Assembly: GCA_947168525.1 (NCBI GenBank)
Contig: CAMVMG010000001.1
Location: 124,001-188,000 of the forward strand
Direction of reading: 5' to 3'
DNA from: an uncultured Bacteroidales bacterium
GTDB taxonomy: Bacteria > Bacteroidota > Bacteroidia > Bacteroidales > UBA932
Length of the DNA: 64,000 nucleotides
Position numbers and translations under genes: made by a program. Below are positions 1 through 9,904 of this stretch, piece by piece; position 1 is the first letter of the stretch, and every line of letters begins with the position of its first letter. A model generated the notes under the pieces. The model worked only from the letters and a program-made list of their open reading frames with translations. It made no database searches and was not told the origin of the DNA.

Positions 1-375
1 AAGGGAGATGATTTCCGGCATTTTGGCAAGGCCGTCCTTCGCGGCGGGGTCTCCTTTGACCAGTGTAAGGAAGGTAATGCCGGGGTCTGCGTTTTCATTG
101 GAACGGGTGTCCGTGAGCAGCAGGAAATAGAAACGGTCCTGCGTCTTGCGAGCCTCGAACTCCGCCGGGGTACAGAATTCAAAGGCCGATGCCGTCCAGG
201 TCCTGCTTACTTCCTGGCGCAGGGCGCCGTCCAGGATGGAATTGCCGGAAAGCACCACCTGGGTGACTTTGTCCGTGAAGTCGTTCAGCCGATATTTACG
301 GGTGGTTACAGTCCCCTGTGCAAGGAGAGCAAAGCAGAAAAGGGTGGCCGTAAGGCATGCAATGATTCTTTTCAT
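1..375 (-). CDS. hypothetical exported protein (N-terminal part, truncated by window edge)
   Basis: Reverse frame opens at ATG 375 with signal-peptide-like MKRIIACLTATLFCFALLAQ and stays open to base 1. Confidence 0.6.
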   Translation of the reverse strand, partial: MKRIIACLTATLFCFALLAQGTVTTRKYRLNDFTDKVTQVVLSGNSILDGALRQEVSRTWTASAFEFCTPAEFEARKTQDRFYFLLLTDTRSNENADPGITFLTLVKGDPAAKDGLAKMPEIISL

Positions 376-379
376 ATCT

Positions 380-1093
380 CTATTGTGCTATGAATGCGTA
401 TGTTATGGTTCCTGCCTGCCGGGCAGGTGCGGTCTGCGAGGCGGAAAACTTGGATAGCCGGGCCGCCCGGACGGCGAATGTCCTGAGGCAGTTGTCCTGC
501 GACGAGGAGGCGTCATCCACTTTGGCGTTTACCACCGTTCCCCGGTTGTCCACGGTGATAATCACCGTCACTTCTCCGGCCCCGTAGCAGCGGTAGGCGG
601 GGATGGGAAGGTGGGAGGCTTTCCTGCCCTCTAAGCTCCAGGAGAGGACAGAAGGGCCGCTGTAGGCTTTGGGCTCCTTGTCCTTGACTTCCTTGTCCGG
701 TTTGTCCGGCAGGGCGGCGAAGTCGTCCGGATTCTCCTGTTCCCGGTGTTGTCCGTCCTTCAAGTCCTGTGCCAAGCGCTCCGCTTCGCGGTAAAGCTCG
801 TCGGCATCGGTGCCCCTGTCATCTTTCAGGGCCGACCGGTCCACGGCCACATTCCGCACCGGAACGCCGGCCGATGCCGATATCAGGTTTTCCAGCAGCT
901 GGGATACGTTCTCTTTCAGTTCCCGCTCTTCCCGGATGCGTTCCCGCTCTTCCTCCTGGGTGAAATCCAGCACGAAGCTGTTTTCCCGCTGCACCTCAAA
1001 GCCGATCCTGACCACCAGCAATACGATAATCACCGCGACATGGATAATCGCGGTGATGTAAAGCCCGGCTTTCTGGTCAGGAGTCAGTCTCAT
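380..1093 (-). CDS. TonB-like periplasmic protein, single N-terminal TM
   Basis: N-terminal TM helix, charged linker, C-terminal TonB-like domain (AYRCYGAGEVTVIITVDNRGTVVNAKVDDASSSQDNCLRTFAVRAARLSKFS). Confidence 0.7.
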   Translation of the reverse strand: MRLTPDQKAGLYITAIIHVAVIIVLLVVRIGFEVQRENSFVLDFTQEEERERIREERELKENVSQLLENLISASAGVPVRNVAVDRSALKDDRGTDADELYREAERLAQDLKDGQHREQENPDDFAALPDKPDKEVKDKEPKAYSGPSVLSWSLEGRKASHLPIPAYRCYGAGEVTVIITVDNRGTVVNAKVDDASSSQDNCLRTFAVRAARLSKFSASQTAPARQAGTITYAFIAQ

Positions 1094-1728
1094 CCATTCT
1101 GTTTTTTCTTGCTCCGTTTCTGTTTGAGGGCCTGTTCCACGGTGGTGGTGAGGACGTCGATGGCCACTTTGTTGTGCCCGCCCTGCGGCACGATGATGTC
1201 GGCATAGCGCTTGGACGGTTCGATGAACTGCAGGTGCATGGGTTTAACCGTGTCGCAGTAATGTTCGATGGCGGTTTCTATGGTGCGCCCGCGTTCTGCG
1301 ATGTCCCGGACAATAATCCTGAGCACCCGGTCGTCGTCGTCAGCGTCGACAAAGATTTTGATGTTCATCTGGTCCCGGAGCTCTTTGCAAGTGAAGATGA
1401 GAATGCCTTCTACGATAATCACTTCTGCAGGCTCTACCGTAATGGTTTCCGTTGCGGAACGGGAGCAGGTAATATAGGAGTATACCGGCTGCTCGATGGT
1501 TTTCCCGGCCTTGAGTTCCCGAATTTGCTGGCACATCAGTTTCCAGTCAATGGCGTCCGGATGGTCGAAGTTGATGTTTTTCCGCTCTTCCGGCGGCACG
1601 TGGCTGGAATCTTTGTAGTAGGAGTCCTGCGGGATGACCACCACTTTTCCGTGAAGCTGCCGGGTGATGGCCTTTACCACAGTTGTCTTTCCGGAACCGG
1701 AACCTCCGGCGATACCAATTACGAGCAT
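1090..1728 (-). CDS. udk: uridine kinase
   Basis: P-loop GIAGGSGSGKTT, NFDHPDAIDW motif, full length; overlaps upstream gene. Confidence 0.93.
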   Translation of the reverse strand: MLVIGIAGGSGSGKTTVVKAITRQLHGKVVVIPQDSYYKDSSHVPPEERKNINFDHPDAIDWKLMCQQIRELKAGKTIEQPVYSYITCSRSATETITVEPAEVIIVEGILIFTCKELRDQMNIKIFVDADDDDRVLRIIVRDIAERGRTIETAIEHYCDTVKPMHLQFIEPSKRYADIIVPQGGHNKVAIDVLTTTVEQALKQKRSKKKQNG

Positions 1729-1745
1729 ATAAGTTTAGGTTTTCG

Positions 1746-3149
1746 TTAGAATTCGGCGTTTTTGGGGGTTCTGGGGAAGGGAATGACGTCGCGAATGTTG
1801 GCCATGCCGGTTACAAACAGCAGGAGACGCTCGAATCCCAGGCCGAAGCCGCTGTGGGGAACCGTCCCGTAGCGGCGGGTGTCGATATACCATTCCAGGT
1901 TCTTGCGGCTCATGCCCAGTTCTTCGATGCGTTTTTCCAGTTTTTCCAGGGAGGATTCACGCTCGCTGCCGCCGATAATCTCTCCAATTTTGGGGAACAG
2001 CACGTCCATGCCCCGCACGGTGCGGCCGTCTTCGTTCTGCTTCATGTAGAAAGCCTTGATGTCCTTGGGGAAATCGATCAGGATTACGGGCTTGCCGAAG
2101 TGTTTCTCTACCAGGTAACGCTCATGCTCGCTCTGGAAGTCTGTACCCCAGTGTACCGGATATTCAAACTGGACGCCGTCTGCAACGGCTTTTTCCAGGA
2201 TTTCCACGGCCTCTGTGTAGGTAACCTTCTGGAAGGCGATGCCCAGGACGCTGCGCATGCGCTCGATCAGGCCGTCATCGTATTTGTCGTTCAGGAACTG
2301 GAGGTCATCCATGCAGTTGTCCAGGGCGTACTGGACCAGGTACTTCACGAATTCCTCTGCCAGGGCCATGTTGTCGTTAATGTCGTAGAAGGCCATTTCC
2401 GGCTCGATCATCCAGAATTCGGCCAGGTGGCGGGGGGTATTGGAATTCTCGGCCCGGAAAGTGGGGCCGAAGGTGTAAATCTCTCCCACGGCGGTGGCGC
2501 CCAGTTCCCCTTCCAGCTGCCCGGAAACGGTCAGGGACGTCTTTTTGCCGAAGAAATCTTTGGAAAAGTCTACGTTCCCTTTCTTGTCCAGGGGGATGTT
2601 CCTGAGGTCCATGGTGGTAACCTGGAACATGTCGCCTGCGCCCTCTGCATCGCTTTCGGTGATGAGCGGGGTGTGCAGGTACACGAATCCTTTCTCGTTG
2701 AAGAAACGATGGATGGCGAAGGCCATGGCGTTGCGGATACGCAGGACAGCGCCGAAGGTGTTGGTCCTGAGGCGCATGTGGGCCACGGTGCGGAGATACT
2801 CCAGCGAAGTGTCTTTTTTCTGGAGCGGGAAGCGCATGGGATCGCATTCTCCCAACACTTCAATTTCCCGGGCCTGGATTTCCACGGCCTGGCCGCTGCC
2901 CATGGAGGCGGTGAGCTCACCTTTTACTGACAGGGAGGCGCCGGTGGTAATGCGCTTGAACAGTTCTTCGTCAAAAAGATCGGCCGATGCCACCACCTGG
3001 ATATTGTTGATGGTGGAGCCGTCGTTGAGGGCGATGAATTTTACCTGTTTGTTGCCCCGTTTGGTGCGGACCCAGCCTTTGGCAAGGACTTCACGGCCCG
3101 GCTCCATGGCGAGCAGCGCCTTTATTTTGCTTCTTTTGAGTGTTTCCAT
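1746..3149 (-). CDS. asnS: asparaginyl-tRNA synthetase
   Basis: Class II aaRS motifs ([34 protein letters not shown]); start taken at [10 protein letters not shown]. Confidence 0.93.
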   Translation of the reverse strand: METLKRSKIKALLAMEPGREVLAKGWVRTKRGNKQVKFIALNDGSTINNIQVVASADLFDEELFKRITTGASLSVKGELTASMGSGQAVEIQAREIEVLGECDPMRFPLQKKDTSLEYLRTVAHMRLRTNTFGAVLRIRNAMAFAIHRFFNEKGFVYLHTPLITESDAEGAGDMFQVTTMDLRNIPLDKKGNVDFSKDFFGKKTSLTVSGQLEGELGATAVGEIYTFGPTFRAENSNTPRHLAEFWMIEPEMAFYDINDNMALAEEFVKYLVQYALDNCMDDLQFLNDKYDDGLIERMRSVLGIAFQKVTYTEAVEILEKAVADGVQFEYPVHWGTDFQSEHERYLVEKHFGKPVILIDFPKDIKAFYMKQNEDGRTVRGMDVLFPKIGEIIGGSERESSLEKLEKRIEELGMSRKNLEWYIDTRRYGTVPHSGFGLGFERLLLFVTGMANIRDVIPFPRTPKNAEF

Positions 3150-3216
3150 ACGAATTGTCTTCAAATTGTACAAAGATAACACTTCTTCCCCAATTCGGCA
3201 ACTTGACGGGGGCTTT

Positions 3217-3753
3217 TTATTCCTCTATAAGGGCCAAATATAAGTCTCTGTGCGGGGAGCGGGATTCTTTCAGGCGCTTTTTCAGTCGGGTTTTCCGCAA
3301 ATACAGCGGGTTCTTTCCCGAAAGGCCCAGCAGCTCGGCAATCAGATCATTGTCGAATCCCACCGTGAGGTAGCAGAACAGCTTGAAGTCTGCCGGGCCC
3401 AGATTCGGGAAGTCGTCTTCCAGATGAACCAGCACATTGTCGAATTGCCGGTTGATGTCTTTCACCAGGGTTCCCATGCCGTCGTTTCCTCCACTTACCC
3501 GACGGAGGAGAAAACCGGTCTGGACCACCCGCTCGTGGTCGGTGAGCTTCCTGGTCTCTGCCATTTGCCAGAGGTACAGGAGTTTGCCAATGTCTTTGTA
3601 TTGTTCTCTGTAGAGTTGAATCCGGTGTTCCCGCTCCAGATCCTGCCGCATGCTGAGTTGCCTTTTGTAATAGCGGACCAGCTCGTTGAGACTGTGGTTC
3701 CTCCGACGCAGGTCCTCCTCCCTTTCTGGGGCGTTCTCTTCTGGGTATTGCAC
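3217..3753 (-). CDS. putative transcriptional regulator fragment with coiled coil and LuxR-like HTH C-terminus
   Basis: C-terminus [44 protein letters not shown] resembles GerE/LuxR-like HTH of Bacteroidota TPR regulators; no N-terminal TPR/TM part. Confidence 0.5.
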   Translation of the reverse strand: MQYPEENAPEREEDLRRRNHSLNELVRYYKRQLSMRQDLEREHRIQLYREQYKDIGKLLYLWQMAETRKLTDHERVVQTGFLLRRVSGGNDGMGTLVKDINRQFDNVLVHLEDDFPNLGPADFKLFCYLTVGFDNDLIAELLGLSGKNPLYLRKTRLKKRLKESRSPHRDLYLALIEE

Positions 3754-3771
3754 GGATACGTGTCTGAAAAA

Positions 3772-3898
3772 GGCACGGGCAGTTCCCTATAGGGGGCTTC
3801 CGCGAGGAGCCAACGAACAGGAAAAGCTGCCCGTGCCGAAGCACTTGCAGCTACCTGTTACCTGTTCGTTTATATTAAATTTCGCGGATTCCCTATAG
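3772..3898. repeat. interleaved inverted repeats (GGCACGGGCAG/CTGCCCGTGCC and AACGAACAGG/CCTGTTCGTT) plus direct repeat TTCCCTATAG
   Basis: Read directly: 3772-3782 vs 3827-3837; 3812-3821 vs 3861-3870; TTCCCTATAG at 3783 and 3889. Confidence 0.75.
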
Positions 3899-4130
3899 AA
3901 AACAGGTAAGCGACAGTTATTGTTCTGTGCAAAGATAACGATTCCTGTTTGAAAAGCAAATTCTTCTTCTTTGCCTTTTTTTCTTGATGAGAATTTGTGT
4001 CATATGATGATATTTTTACGACAGCAAAAATAGTGTCATCTGACCGGATTGCCCAAACAATGCCTGGGATTATCCTGTCAAGATACGCTTTTGAACAACT
4101 GATAGTTATGAATGTTTCCCAAAAACATGT

Positions 4131-4155
4131 CGTGCAGAAATACCATTTCTGCACG
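4131..4155. terminator. perfect 11-bp hairpin CGTGCAGAAAT-ACC-ATTTCTGCACG
   Basis: Perfect inverted repeat with 3-nt loop downstream of the alkaline phosphatase gene (minus strand). Confidence 0.5.
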
Positions 4156-4185
4156 AATAGAACGGGTTTTCTGAGAAAGATTTAA

Positions 4186-5448
4186 TTATCCTGTTATGAG
4201 GGAGGGGATCTGTGTATTGTCTATTCTTCCACGAAAGCGTGCGGCTCCCTTTCCTATGGCATATACCGGAACGGGCGCGCCGGTATGCTCGTTGGTGGTC
4301 CAGCCAAAGCCGCACTGGTTCTGGAAACGCATCCTGTCCGGGTGGGACAGAGTGTCCCGGCCGCCTTCCGCCGTCCATTCGGCCTCTATCCGATCCCAGT
4401 CCTGCACGGAGAACTGCCAGTCGAAGTTGTAGCCCAGGGCCAGGCCGCCGGTTTCGTGGTCGGCCGTGACCACGATGAGGGTGTCATCCGGATGGGCCTG
4501 GTAGAACTCGTACGCTACGCGAACAGCATCGTCGAAGCGCAGGATGGCCTGCACCATGGGATACACGCTGTTCTCGTGGGCGCACCAGTCGATTTCACCG
4601 CCTTCGCACAGGATAAAGAACGGGTCTTTGTCGCCCAGGTATTCCAGCCCAAGCTGCAGCATTACCGAGAGTGGCGTCCAGTTGTTGTCGTAGTCTATGG
4701 TGTATTCGTTGGCGCTTTTTCCGCGGTTGCTCTCCTGACAGAACACCAGATGGTCTTTGTCCAGGTTGGCGCGGAACTCATCCGGCCCATAACACACGGT
4801 GTAGCCGTTTTCTGCCAGGAAGGTATCTGTGGGTTTCTGCTTTCCGTCCCGTCCGGCGAATTCGGCAAAGCCGGGGCCTGCGAAGAAATTGTAGCCGGAA
4901 GCGGGGAGCTGCAGCGTAATGGGGTAGTACCCCCAGCGGTCTGTCTGGTGGGCATAGAATGCGGCGGGAGTGGCGTGGTTGATGGGGACCGAGCTCATGA
5001 TTCCAATCTTGTATCCCTTGTCTCTCAGGTCCATGGAGAACGGGCGGGTGGGGAGACTGTCCGGCGTGGCGCCGATAAAGTTGTTGTTGGTTTTATGCCC
5101 GCTGGAGAAGGCCGTGGCCGATGCCGACGAACAGGTTACCTGATGGTCGGCCGAATAGGTGGAAGCCATGCAAAGCTCCGGGAACTGGGTGAAAAGCAGC
5201 TGTTCCCCGCCCAGTTTTCCCTTCTTCCAGGACAGGTAGGACTCTGCTGCCGCCACATGGGAATTGCCCATCCCGTCGCCGATGAACAGGAAGATGTACT
5301 TGGGCGTGCCGTCCGCCCTTTTGCGGAAGCTGGCGCGGATGGCACCGTAACAGATCAGGAGGGCTACTAGCACCAGGAATCCCACGGCCATGGTGCGGAG
5401 CGAGCTTTTGAGTTCGGGGTTTTTGTTATCCATGCCGCAAAGATACAA
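4186..5448 (-). CDS. alkaline phosphatase
   Basis: FLFIGDGMGNSHVAAAESY, ATAFSSGHKTNN, VVTADHETGG motifs; N-terminal TM. Confidence 0.9.
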   Translation of the reverse strand: MYLCGMDNKNPELKSSLRTMAVGFLVLVALLICYGAIRASFRKRADGTPKYIFLFIGDGMGNSHVAAAESYLSWKKGKLGGEQLLFTQFPELCMASTYSADHQVTCSSASATAFSSGHKTNNNFIGATPDSLPTRPFSMDLRDKGYKIGIMSSVPINHATPAAFYAHQTDRWGYYPITLQLPASGYNFFAGPGFAEFAGRDGKQKPTDTFLAENGYTVCYGPDEFRANLDKDHLVFCQESNRGKSANEYTIDYDNNWTPLSVMLQLGLEYLGDKDPFFILCEGGEIDWCAHENSVYPMVQAILRFDDAVRVAYEFYQAHPDDTLIVVTADHETGGLALGYNFDWQFSVQDWDRIEAEWTAEGGRDTLSHPDRMRFQNQCGFGWTTNEHTGAPVPVYAIGKGAARFRGRIDNTQIPSLITG

Positions 5449-5449
5449 A

Positions 5450-5475
5450 AAAAGCAGCCCCGAAAGGCTGCTTTT
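5450..5475 (-). terminator. intrinsic terminator downstream of exbD operon
   Basis: AAAAGCAGCC-CCGAAA-GGCTGCTTTT, T-tract on minus strand. Confidence 0.7.
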
Positions 5476-5504
5476 CTTATGGATGCGATGTTCCTTTGAG
5501 AAGA

Positions 5505-5978
5505 TTATTCTTTTCCGGGCTTACGCGCGGCGTACATAATCTTAAGGGCGGAGCAGCGGCGCAACTCCTGCTTTACATCGGAAACGATACCCATGCGGAC
5601 ATCTTCATCGACACGGAGGTTCACGGTCATCAGGGACCGCTCTGCCTCTGACATGGCGTCACGCTCGGAAGCGATGAAGTCACGGATGTCGGCGACTGTC
5701 TTGAAAGAATCGTTAAGCTGGATACGGGCGTCGGTACCGTACATGGCCTGGTACTGGCGGGTAGGGCTACCAATGTTGATATTGGCGGTCAAGTCCTTTC
5801 TCTCCAATTTGGCAACTTCGGAAGCTTCGGGGAGCTTCACGATAACCTTGTTCTCGGTTTCACGCATCTGCGTGGTTACCATGAAGAAGAACAGGAGCAT
5901 GAACACGATATCGGAAAGGGAGTTGGACGATGCCTGCGGGACTTCCTTCTTGTTGGTGGAACTTCCAAATTTTGACAT
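5505..5978 (-). CDS. exbD: ExbD/TolR family biopolymer transport protein
   Basis: N-terminal SLSDIVFMLLFFFMVTTQM TM with conserved Asp. Confidence 0.85.
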   Translation of the reverse strand: MSKFGSSTNKKEVPQASSNSLSDIVFMLLFFFMVTTQMRETENKVIVKLPEASEVAKLERKDLTANINIGSPTRQYQAMYGTDARIQLNDSFKTVADIRDFIASERDAMSEAERSLMTVNLRVDEDVRMGIVSDVKQELRRCSALKIMYAARKPGKE

Positions 5979-5993
5979 AATCTTTACCTCCTG

Positions 5994-6560
5994 TTATTTT
6001 TTACCGGTATCCTTAGGCTCTGCCTCGGAAATGTTCTGAGGAACAGCCTTCTTAACAATTTCCTGCTGGTCTTCGCTCAGGCGGGAGAACTTCTTGCCGA
6101 ACTCTCTCATGGAGAAGTCGTCACGAAGCTCGTTCACTGCCTTTACCAACTCGTTCTGCACTGCAATGTAGGCCTGGTAACTGGTACCGCGGTCGTTCTG
6201 CAGGGAGATGACACCTTTGGAAACCATGTAGGTTTTTCCTTCGATATCCTTGGCTTCCTTTTCGGGAAGGTTGGGGTCGTTGGTGGGGTTGGTGAGGAAC
6301 TCCTTAATCTTTTCTTTCAAGTAGGTGATGTCCATGGCTTCGCTACCGGCAAACAACCTATCGGCAGAGTTGATTCTGACGATGATAATGTTACGACGGT
6401 TAACCTTCTGATCCTGGGCCTGGTTGGAGTCCGGGATGGGGGGAAGGCGACGCTGCAGACCAGACTGCTCACCCATGGTTGTAGTCATGAGGAAGTAGCA
6501 GAGCAGGAGGAATGCAATATCTGCCGTAGAACCGATTGCATTAAATTTTCTTCTTGCCAT
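5994..6560 (-). CDS. exbD: ExbD/TolR family biopolymer transport protein
   Basis: FNAIGSTADIAFLLLCYFLMTTTM; adjacent to second ExbD and ExbB. Confidence 0.85.
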   Translation of the reverse strand: MARRKFNAIGSTADIAFLLLCYFLMTTTMGEQSGLQRRLPPIPDSNQAQDQKVNRRNIIIVRINSADRLFAGSEAMDITYLKEKIKEFLTNPTNDPNLPEKEAKDIEGKTYMVSKGVISLQNDRGTSYQAYIAVQNELVKAVNELRDDFSMREFGKKFSRLSEDQQEIVKKAVPQNISEAEPKDTGKK

Positions 6561-6568
6561 GGTTTACT

Positions 6569-7018
6569 TTACTTTTTGTTGCGGATGGCCATGAACACCT
6601 CTGCCACGATGATGGACAGGATAGCTGCGCCACCGACGAGGTATGCGAGGTTGAGGATGGTGTCAGTCATCTTGAGTTCGGTTGCAGTGGGCGGCGTGGC
6701 ACCGGAATAACCGATAGCGGGAGCGCCGGTAGCCAGCAGGTAGCAGATGCCGAACAGGGCAGCTACAGCCACTACTGCAACACCGATTTTGATGAGACCC
6801 TTGGGATTTGTAGTGGCCGTAACATAAAGGCCTACGCAAATGACCGCTACGAGCGCGATGCCAAGGACGATGTATGCCCAGTAGAGGAGCACATTGGTCC
6901 CGGCGCCGTCATTGGCCTCGAATCCGGTGATCCAACCCCAGACCAAGACAGCAACGCTGAGAATCATCAGCACCCACAGCAGGATCTTAACGATTTTAGC
7001 GTATTTCTGTTTTTCCAT
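6569..7018 (-). CDS. hypothetical multi-TM membrane protein in exbB-exbD operon
   Basis: Four hydrophobic segments; between exbB and exbD. Confidence 0.75.
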   Translation of the reverse strand: MEKQKYAKIVKILLWVLMILSVAVLVWGWITGFEANDGAGTNVLLYWAYIVLGIALVAVICVGLYVTATTNPKGLIKIGVAVVAVAALFGICYLLATGAPAIGYSGATPPTATELKMTDTILNLAYLVGGAAILSIIVAEVFMAIRNKK

Positions 7019-7042
7019 TGTTTCTGGAATTAAAGGGGTTGA

Positions 7043-7834
7043 TTATTTCTTGTTGTATTTAACCATGGTGTCCACGAAGCGGATGGAAGAGTCTTCCATG
7101 TCGATGGACAGAGCGTCGATCTTGGCGATGATATAGTTGTAGAAGATCTGGAGAATCATGGCAACGATCAGACCGCCCACAGTGGTGATAAGGGCGACTT
7201 TCATACCGCCGGCCACAACGTTCGGGGAAATATCACCGGCAGCCTGGATGGCGTCGAAGGCCTGGATCATACCGATAACGGTACCGAGGAATCCCAGGGA
7301 CGGAGCGATGGAAATGAACAAACCAATCCAGCTGAGGCCGTTCTCCATGAGGCTCATCTGAACGCCGCCATAGGAGACGATGGTCTTTTCAACGACATCA
7401 ACACCCTGGTCTGCGCGGAGCAGGCCCTGATAGAAGATGCTGGCAACCGGGCCACGGGTATTGCGGCATACCTCTTTGGCTTTCTCGATGCCACCTTCTG
7501 CGAGGGCTTTCTCTACGTTGTCCAGCAGCTTGGTAGTGTTGGTCTTGGAGAATGCCAGATACAGGATACGCTCGATAGCTAAGGCCATACCCAGGATGAG
7601 GCAGATGATGATGAGGGACATGAACCCTGCGCCACCCTCGATGAATTTGGTCTTAAGAGCCTGGTGGAGCGGAACTTCCTCACCGGAACCGGCGAAAAGG
7701 TCGATTACCTCTTCGGAGTCATCGGCGACCTGCGTGGTGGCAGGAGCGGCACCCTCTTCCTGAGCGGAAGCGACGATGTTAGCAGTGAAAGTCATAAGAC
7801 TGGCAACTGCCAAGAACATGAAAAACTTTTTCAT
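7043..7834 (-). CDS. exbB: MotA/TolQ/ExbB proton channel family protein
   Basis: GLFISIAPSLGFLGTVIGMIQAFDAI...VVAGGMKVALITTVGGLIVAM motif. Confidence 0.9.
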   Translation of the reverse strand: MKKFFMFLAVASLMTFTANIVASAQEEGAAPATTQVADDSEEVIDLFAGSGEEVPLHQALKTKFIEGGAGFMSLIIICLILGMALAIERILYLAFSKTNTTKLLDNVEKALAEGGIEKAKEVCRNTRGPVASIFYQGLLRADQGVDVVEKTIVSYGGVQMSLMENGLSWIGLFISIAPSLGFLGTVIGMIQAFDAIQAAGDISPNVVAGGMKVALITTVGGLIVAMILQIFYNYIIAKIDALSIDMEDSSIRFVDTMVKYNKK

Positions 7835-7932
7835 AATCTTTTTTTGTGTTGTTAGTTATAAATTGAATTAGTTTGTTAGTATATCCATTTTTGGTCGTGC
7901 AAGTTAGTAATAATATTTGAAAACGCCAAAGA

Positions 7933-8970
7933 TTATTTGCTTATTTCGCCACAAAGATCCTTCTCAAGCATGGTTTTCACCCAGGAGTTGTGGTCGTTGC
8001 GTCCCATCAGGCAGAACAGCTTGCCCAAGGCCGCCTCCGTGGTGATATCGGCCCCGGAGAGAACCCCCACATGCTTGAGCGAGGCTCCGGTGGCATACAG
8101 ATCCATATTCACGGTGCCCGACTTGCACTGGGTCACGTTGAGCAGGATCTTGTCTGCTTCGGCGGCTTCCCTGAGGATGTCCAGGAACCAGTCCTTGGAA
8201 AGGGCGTTCCCGGAACCGTAGGTTTCGATGATCACAGCCCGGGTTCCCGGGTCCAGCACCACCGAACGCATCACTTGCGGAGTCATCCCGGGGTGCACCT
8301 TGAGGATGGCGACCCGGGTGTCCAGATGGGGCTGGACCCTCAACTGGGCATCCCAGTATATCGGTTTCCGGATGAGCTCCGTGTTATAGCGGATATTGAT
8401 GCCGGCCTCGGCCAGGGGAGGGCAGTTGGGCGAGGCGAAAGCGTTGAAGGCCTCGGCGCTGTACTTGACACAGCGGTTCCCCCGCAGCAGTTGCGAATCG
8501 AAGCAGATGGCCACCTCCGGCACCCTCGCGTGGCCTTTTTCGTCCTTTGCCGCGGCAATTTCCACGGCCGATATCAGGTTCTCCTTGCCGTCGGTCCGTG
8601 GTACGCCGATGGGCAGCTGGCTCCCTGTAAAGACCACGGGTTTGGTGAGTCCCTCCAGCATGAAACTGAGGGTGGAGGCACTGTAGGCCATGGTGTCCGT
8701 TCCGTGCAGGATTACGAAGCCATCGTATTCCTCGTAGCGGTCCCGGATTAGTTCCGCCAACGATATCCACATAGATGGTTCCACGTCGGAGGAGTCGATC
8801 AGCGGGGAAAAGGTGTAGCTGTCCAGCTTCACCGCGAACTTGTTGAGCTCGGGGACTTCGGCCTTGATCTGGGAGAAGTCGAACGGTTTCAGTGTTCCGT
8901 CCATCGGGTCTTCCTTCATGCCGATGGTGCCTCCTGTATAAATAATGAGGATGGATGAGGATGGATTCAT
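7933..8970 (-). CDS. ansA: type I L-asparaginase
   Basis: IIYTGGTIGM, VILHGTDTMAYSAS, VIIETYGSGNA motifs. Confidence 0.92.
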   Translation of the reverse strand: MNPSSSILIIYTGGTIGMKEDPMDGTLKPFDFSQIKAEVPELNKFAVKLDSYTFSPLIDSSDVEPSMWISLAELIRDRYEEYDGFVILHGTDTMAYSASTLSFMLEGLTKPVVFTGSQLPIGVPRTDGKENLISAVEIAAAKDEKGHARVPEVAICFDSQLLRGNRCVKYSAEAFNAFASPNCPPLAEAGINIRYNTELIRKPIYWDAQLRVQPHLDTRVAILKVHPGMTPQVMRSVVLDPGTRAVIIETYGSGNALSKDWFLDILREAAEADKILLNVTQCKSGTVNMDLYATGASLKHVGVLSGADITTEAALGKLFCLMGRNDHNSWVKTMLEKDLCGEISK

Positions 8971-9836
8971 ATTCCGAACAAAGTTTCAGCGTTATGGGTG
9001 GTTATCTCTTCGATCCGGTCCAGGGGAAGTCCTTTGACCTCGGCCACTTTGGCGGCAATCAGGGGGAGGTAGGCGCTCTCGTTCCGTTCCCCGCGGAAGG
9101 GGACCGGTGCCAGGTAGGGGGCATCCGTTTCCAGCAGGATCTTTTCTGGGGGAATCCGCTCCAGTGTCCTGGCCAGGGAGGCGTTCTTGAAAGTGATCAC
9201 CCCGCCGATTCCCACGGAGAAAGAGCCGTACCGGTTGGCCCGTTCATAGATTTCGTAGCTGGCCGTGAAACAGTGCAGGTTTCCCCGCAGATGCAAGTGG
9301 GAGCAGTCTGACAGTACCGAGAAAAAGTCTTCCCAGGCATCCCTGAGGTGGATATTCACCGGAAGATCCATCCGGGCCGCCAGCTCCAGCTGCAGCCGGA
9401 GCACCTCCTTCTGCTCCTTCTCGAATTCCTTCCCCTCATGGTAGTCCAGGCCGATCTCCCCGATGGCCACAAACTCCGGCACGGAGAGAGGCATGGTGCC
9501 TTCCTCCGCAAGAAAAAAGGCCGATGCGGAGGAAGGCACCATGCCTCTCGCCGCTGCCGCGGATGATTTCAGTGCTCGGGGGGTGTCGGCCAGGGCGAAG
9601 ACCGTGTCCAGTTCTTCCCGCCAGTTTTCGGCTACGGAACCGGGGTAAAGTCCCAACATCTCATAAATGACTCCGGGGTGCTGGTTCCCTATCTCCCACA
9701 TGGCCGGGCGCTCACGGGAGTCCACATCGGCCTGGATCATTTTGCCCACACCGGCCTCCAGTGCCCTCTGAATGGCCACCTCCGCATCCGGGAGCAGCCA
9801 CTCGTCGTAAAAGTGGGTATGCGTGTCCACATACAT
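8967..9836 (-). CDS. tatD: TatD family metal-dependent hydrolase
   Basis: MYVDTHTHFYDE, FVAIGEIGLDYH, NIHLRDAWE, LETDAPYLAP motifs; start reassigned to 9836. Confidence 0.88.
   Translation of the reverse strand: MYVDTHTHFYDEWLLPDAEVAIQRALEAGVGKMIQADVDSRERPAMWEIGNQHPGVIYEMLGLYPGSVAENWREELDTVFALADTPRALKSSAAAARGMVPSSASAFFLAEEGTMPLSVPEFVAIGEIGLDYHEGKEFEKEQKEVLRLQLELAARMDLPVNIHLRDAWEDFFSVLSDCSHLHLRGNLHCFTASYEIYERANRYGSFSVGIGGVITFKNASLARTLERIPPEKILLETDAPYLAPVPFRGERNESAYLPLIAAKVAEVKGLPLDRIEEITTHNAETLFGI
9486..9549. repeat. 25-bp perfect inverted repeat with 14-nt loop inside tatD
   Basis: GAGAGGCATGGTGCCTTCCTCCGCA (9486-9510) / TGCGGAGGAAGGCACCATGCCTCTC (9525-9549). Confidence 0.95.
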
Positions 9837-9904
9837 TGTACAAATATACAAAAAAACTCTGTAAGTGTATCCCTGCCGTATCATCTCCGTGTGCCTGTTG
9901 CTCG

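Noticed and set aside
3870-4154. 94-aa minus ORF as a gene
   Set aside because: Overlaps repeats and a hairpin, no recognisable family, poor start context
8936-8968. GAGGATGGAT short tandem duplication at the ansA start
   Set aside because: Only two 10-bp copies; likely trivial slippage
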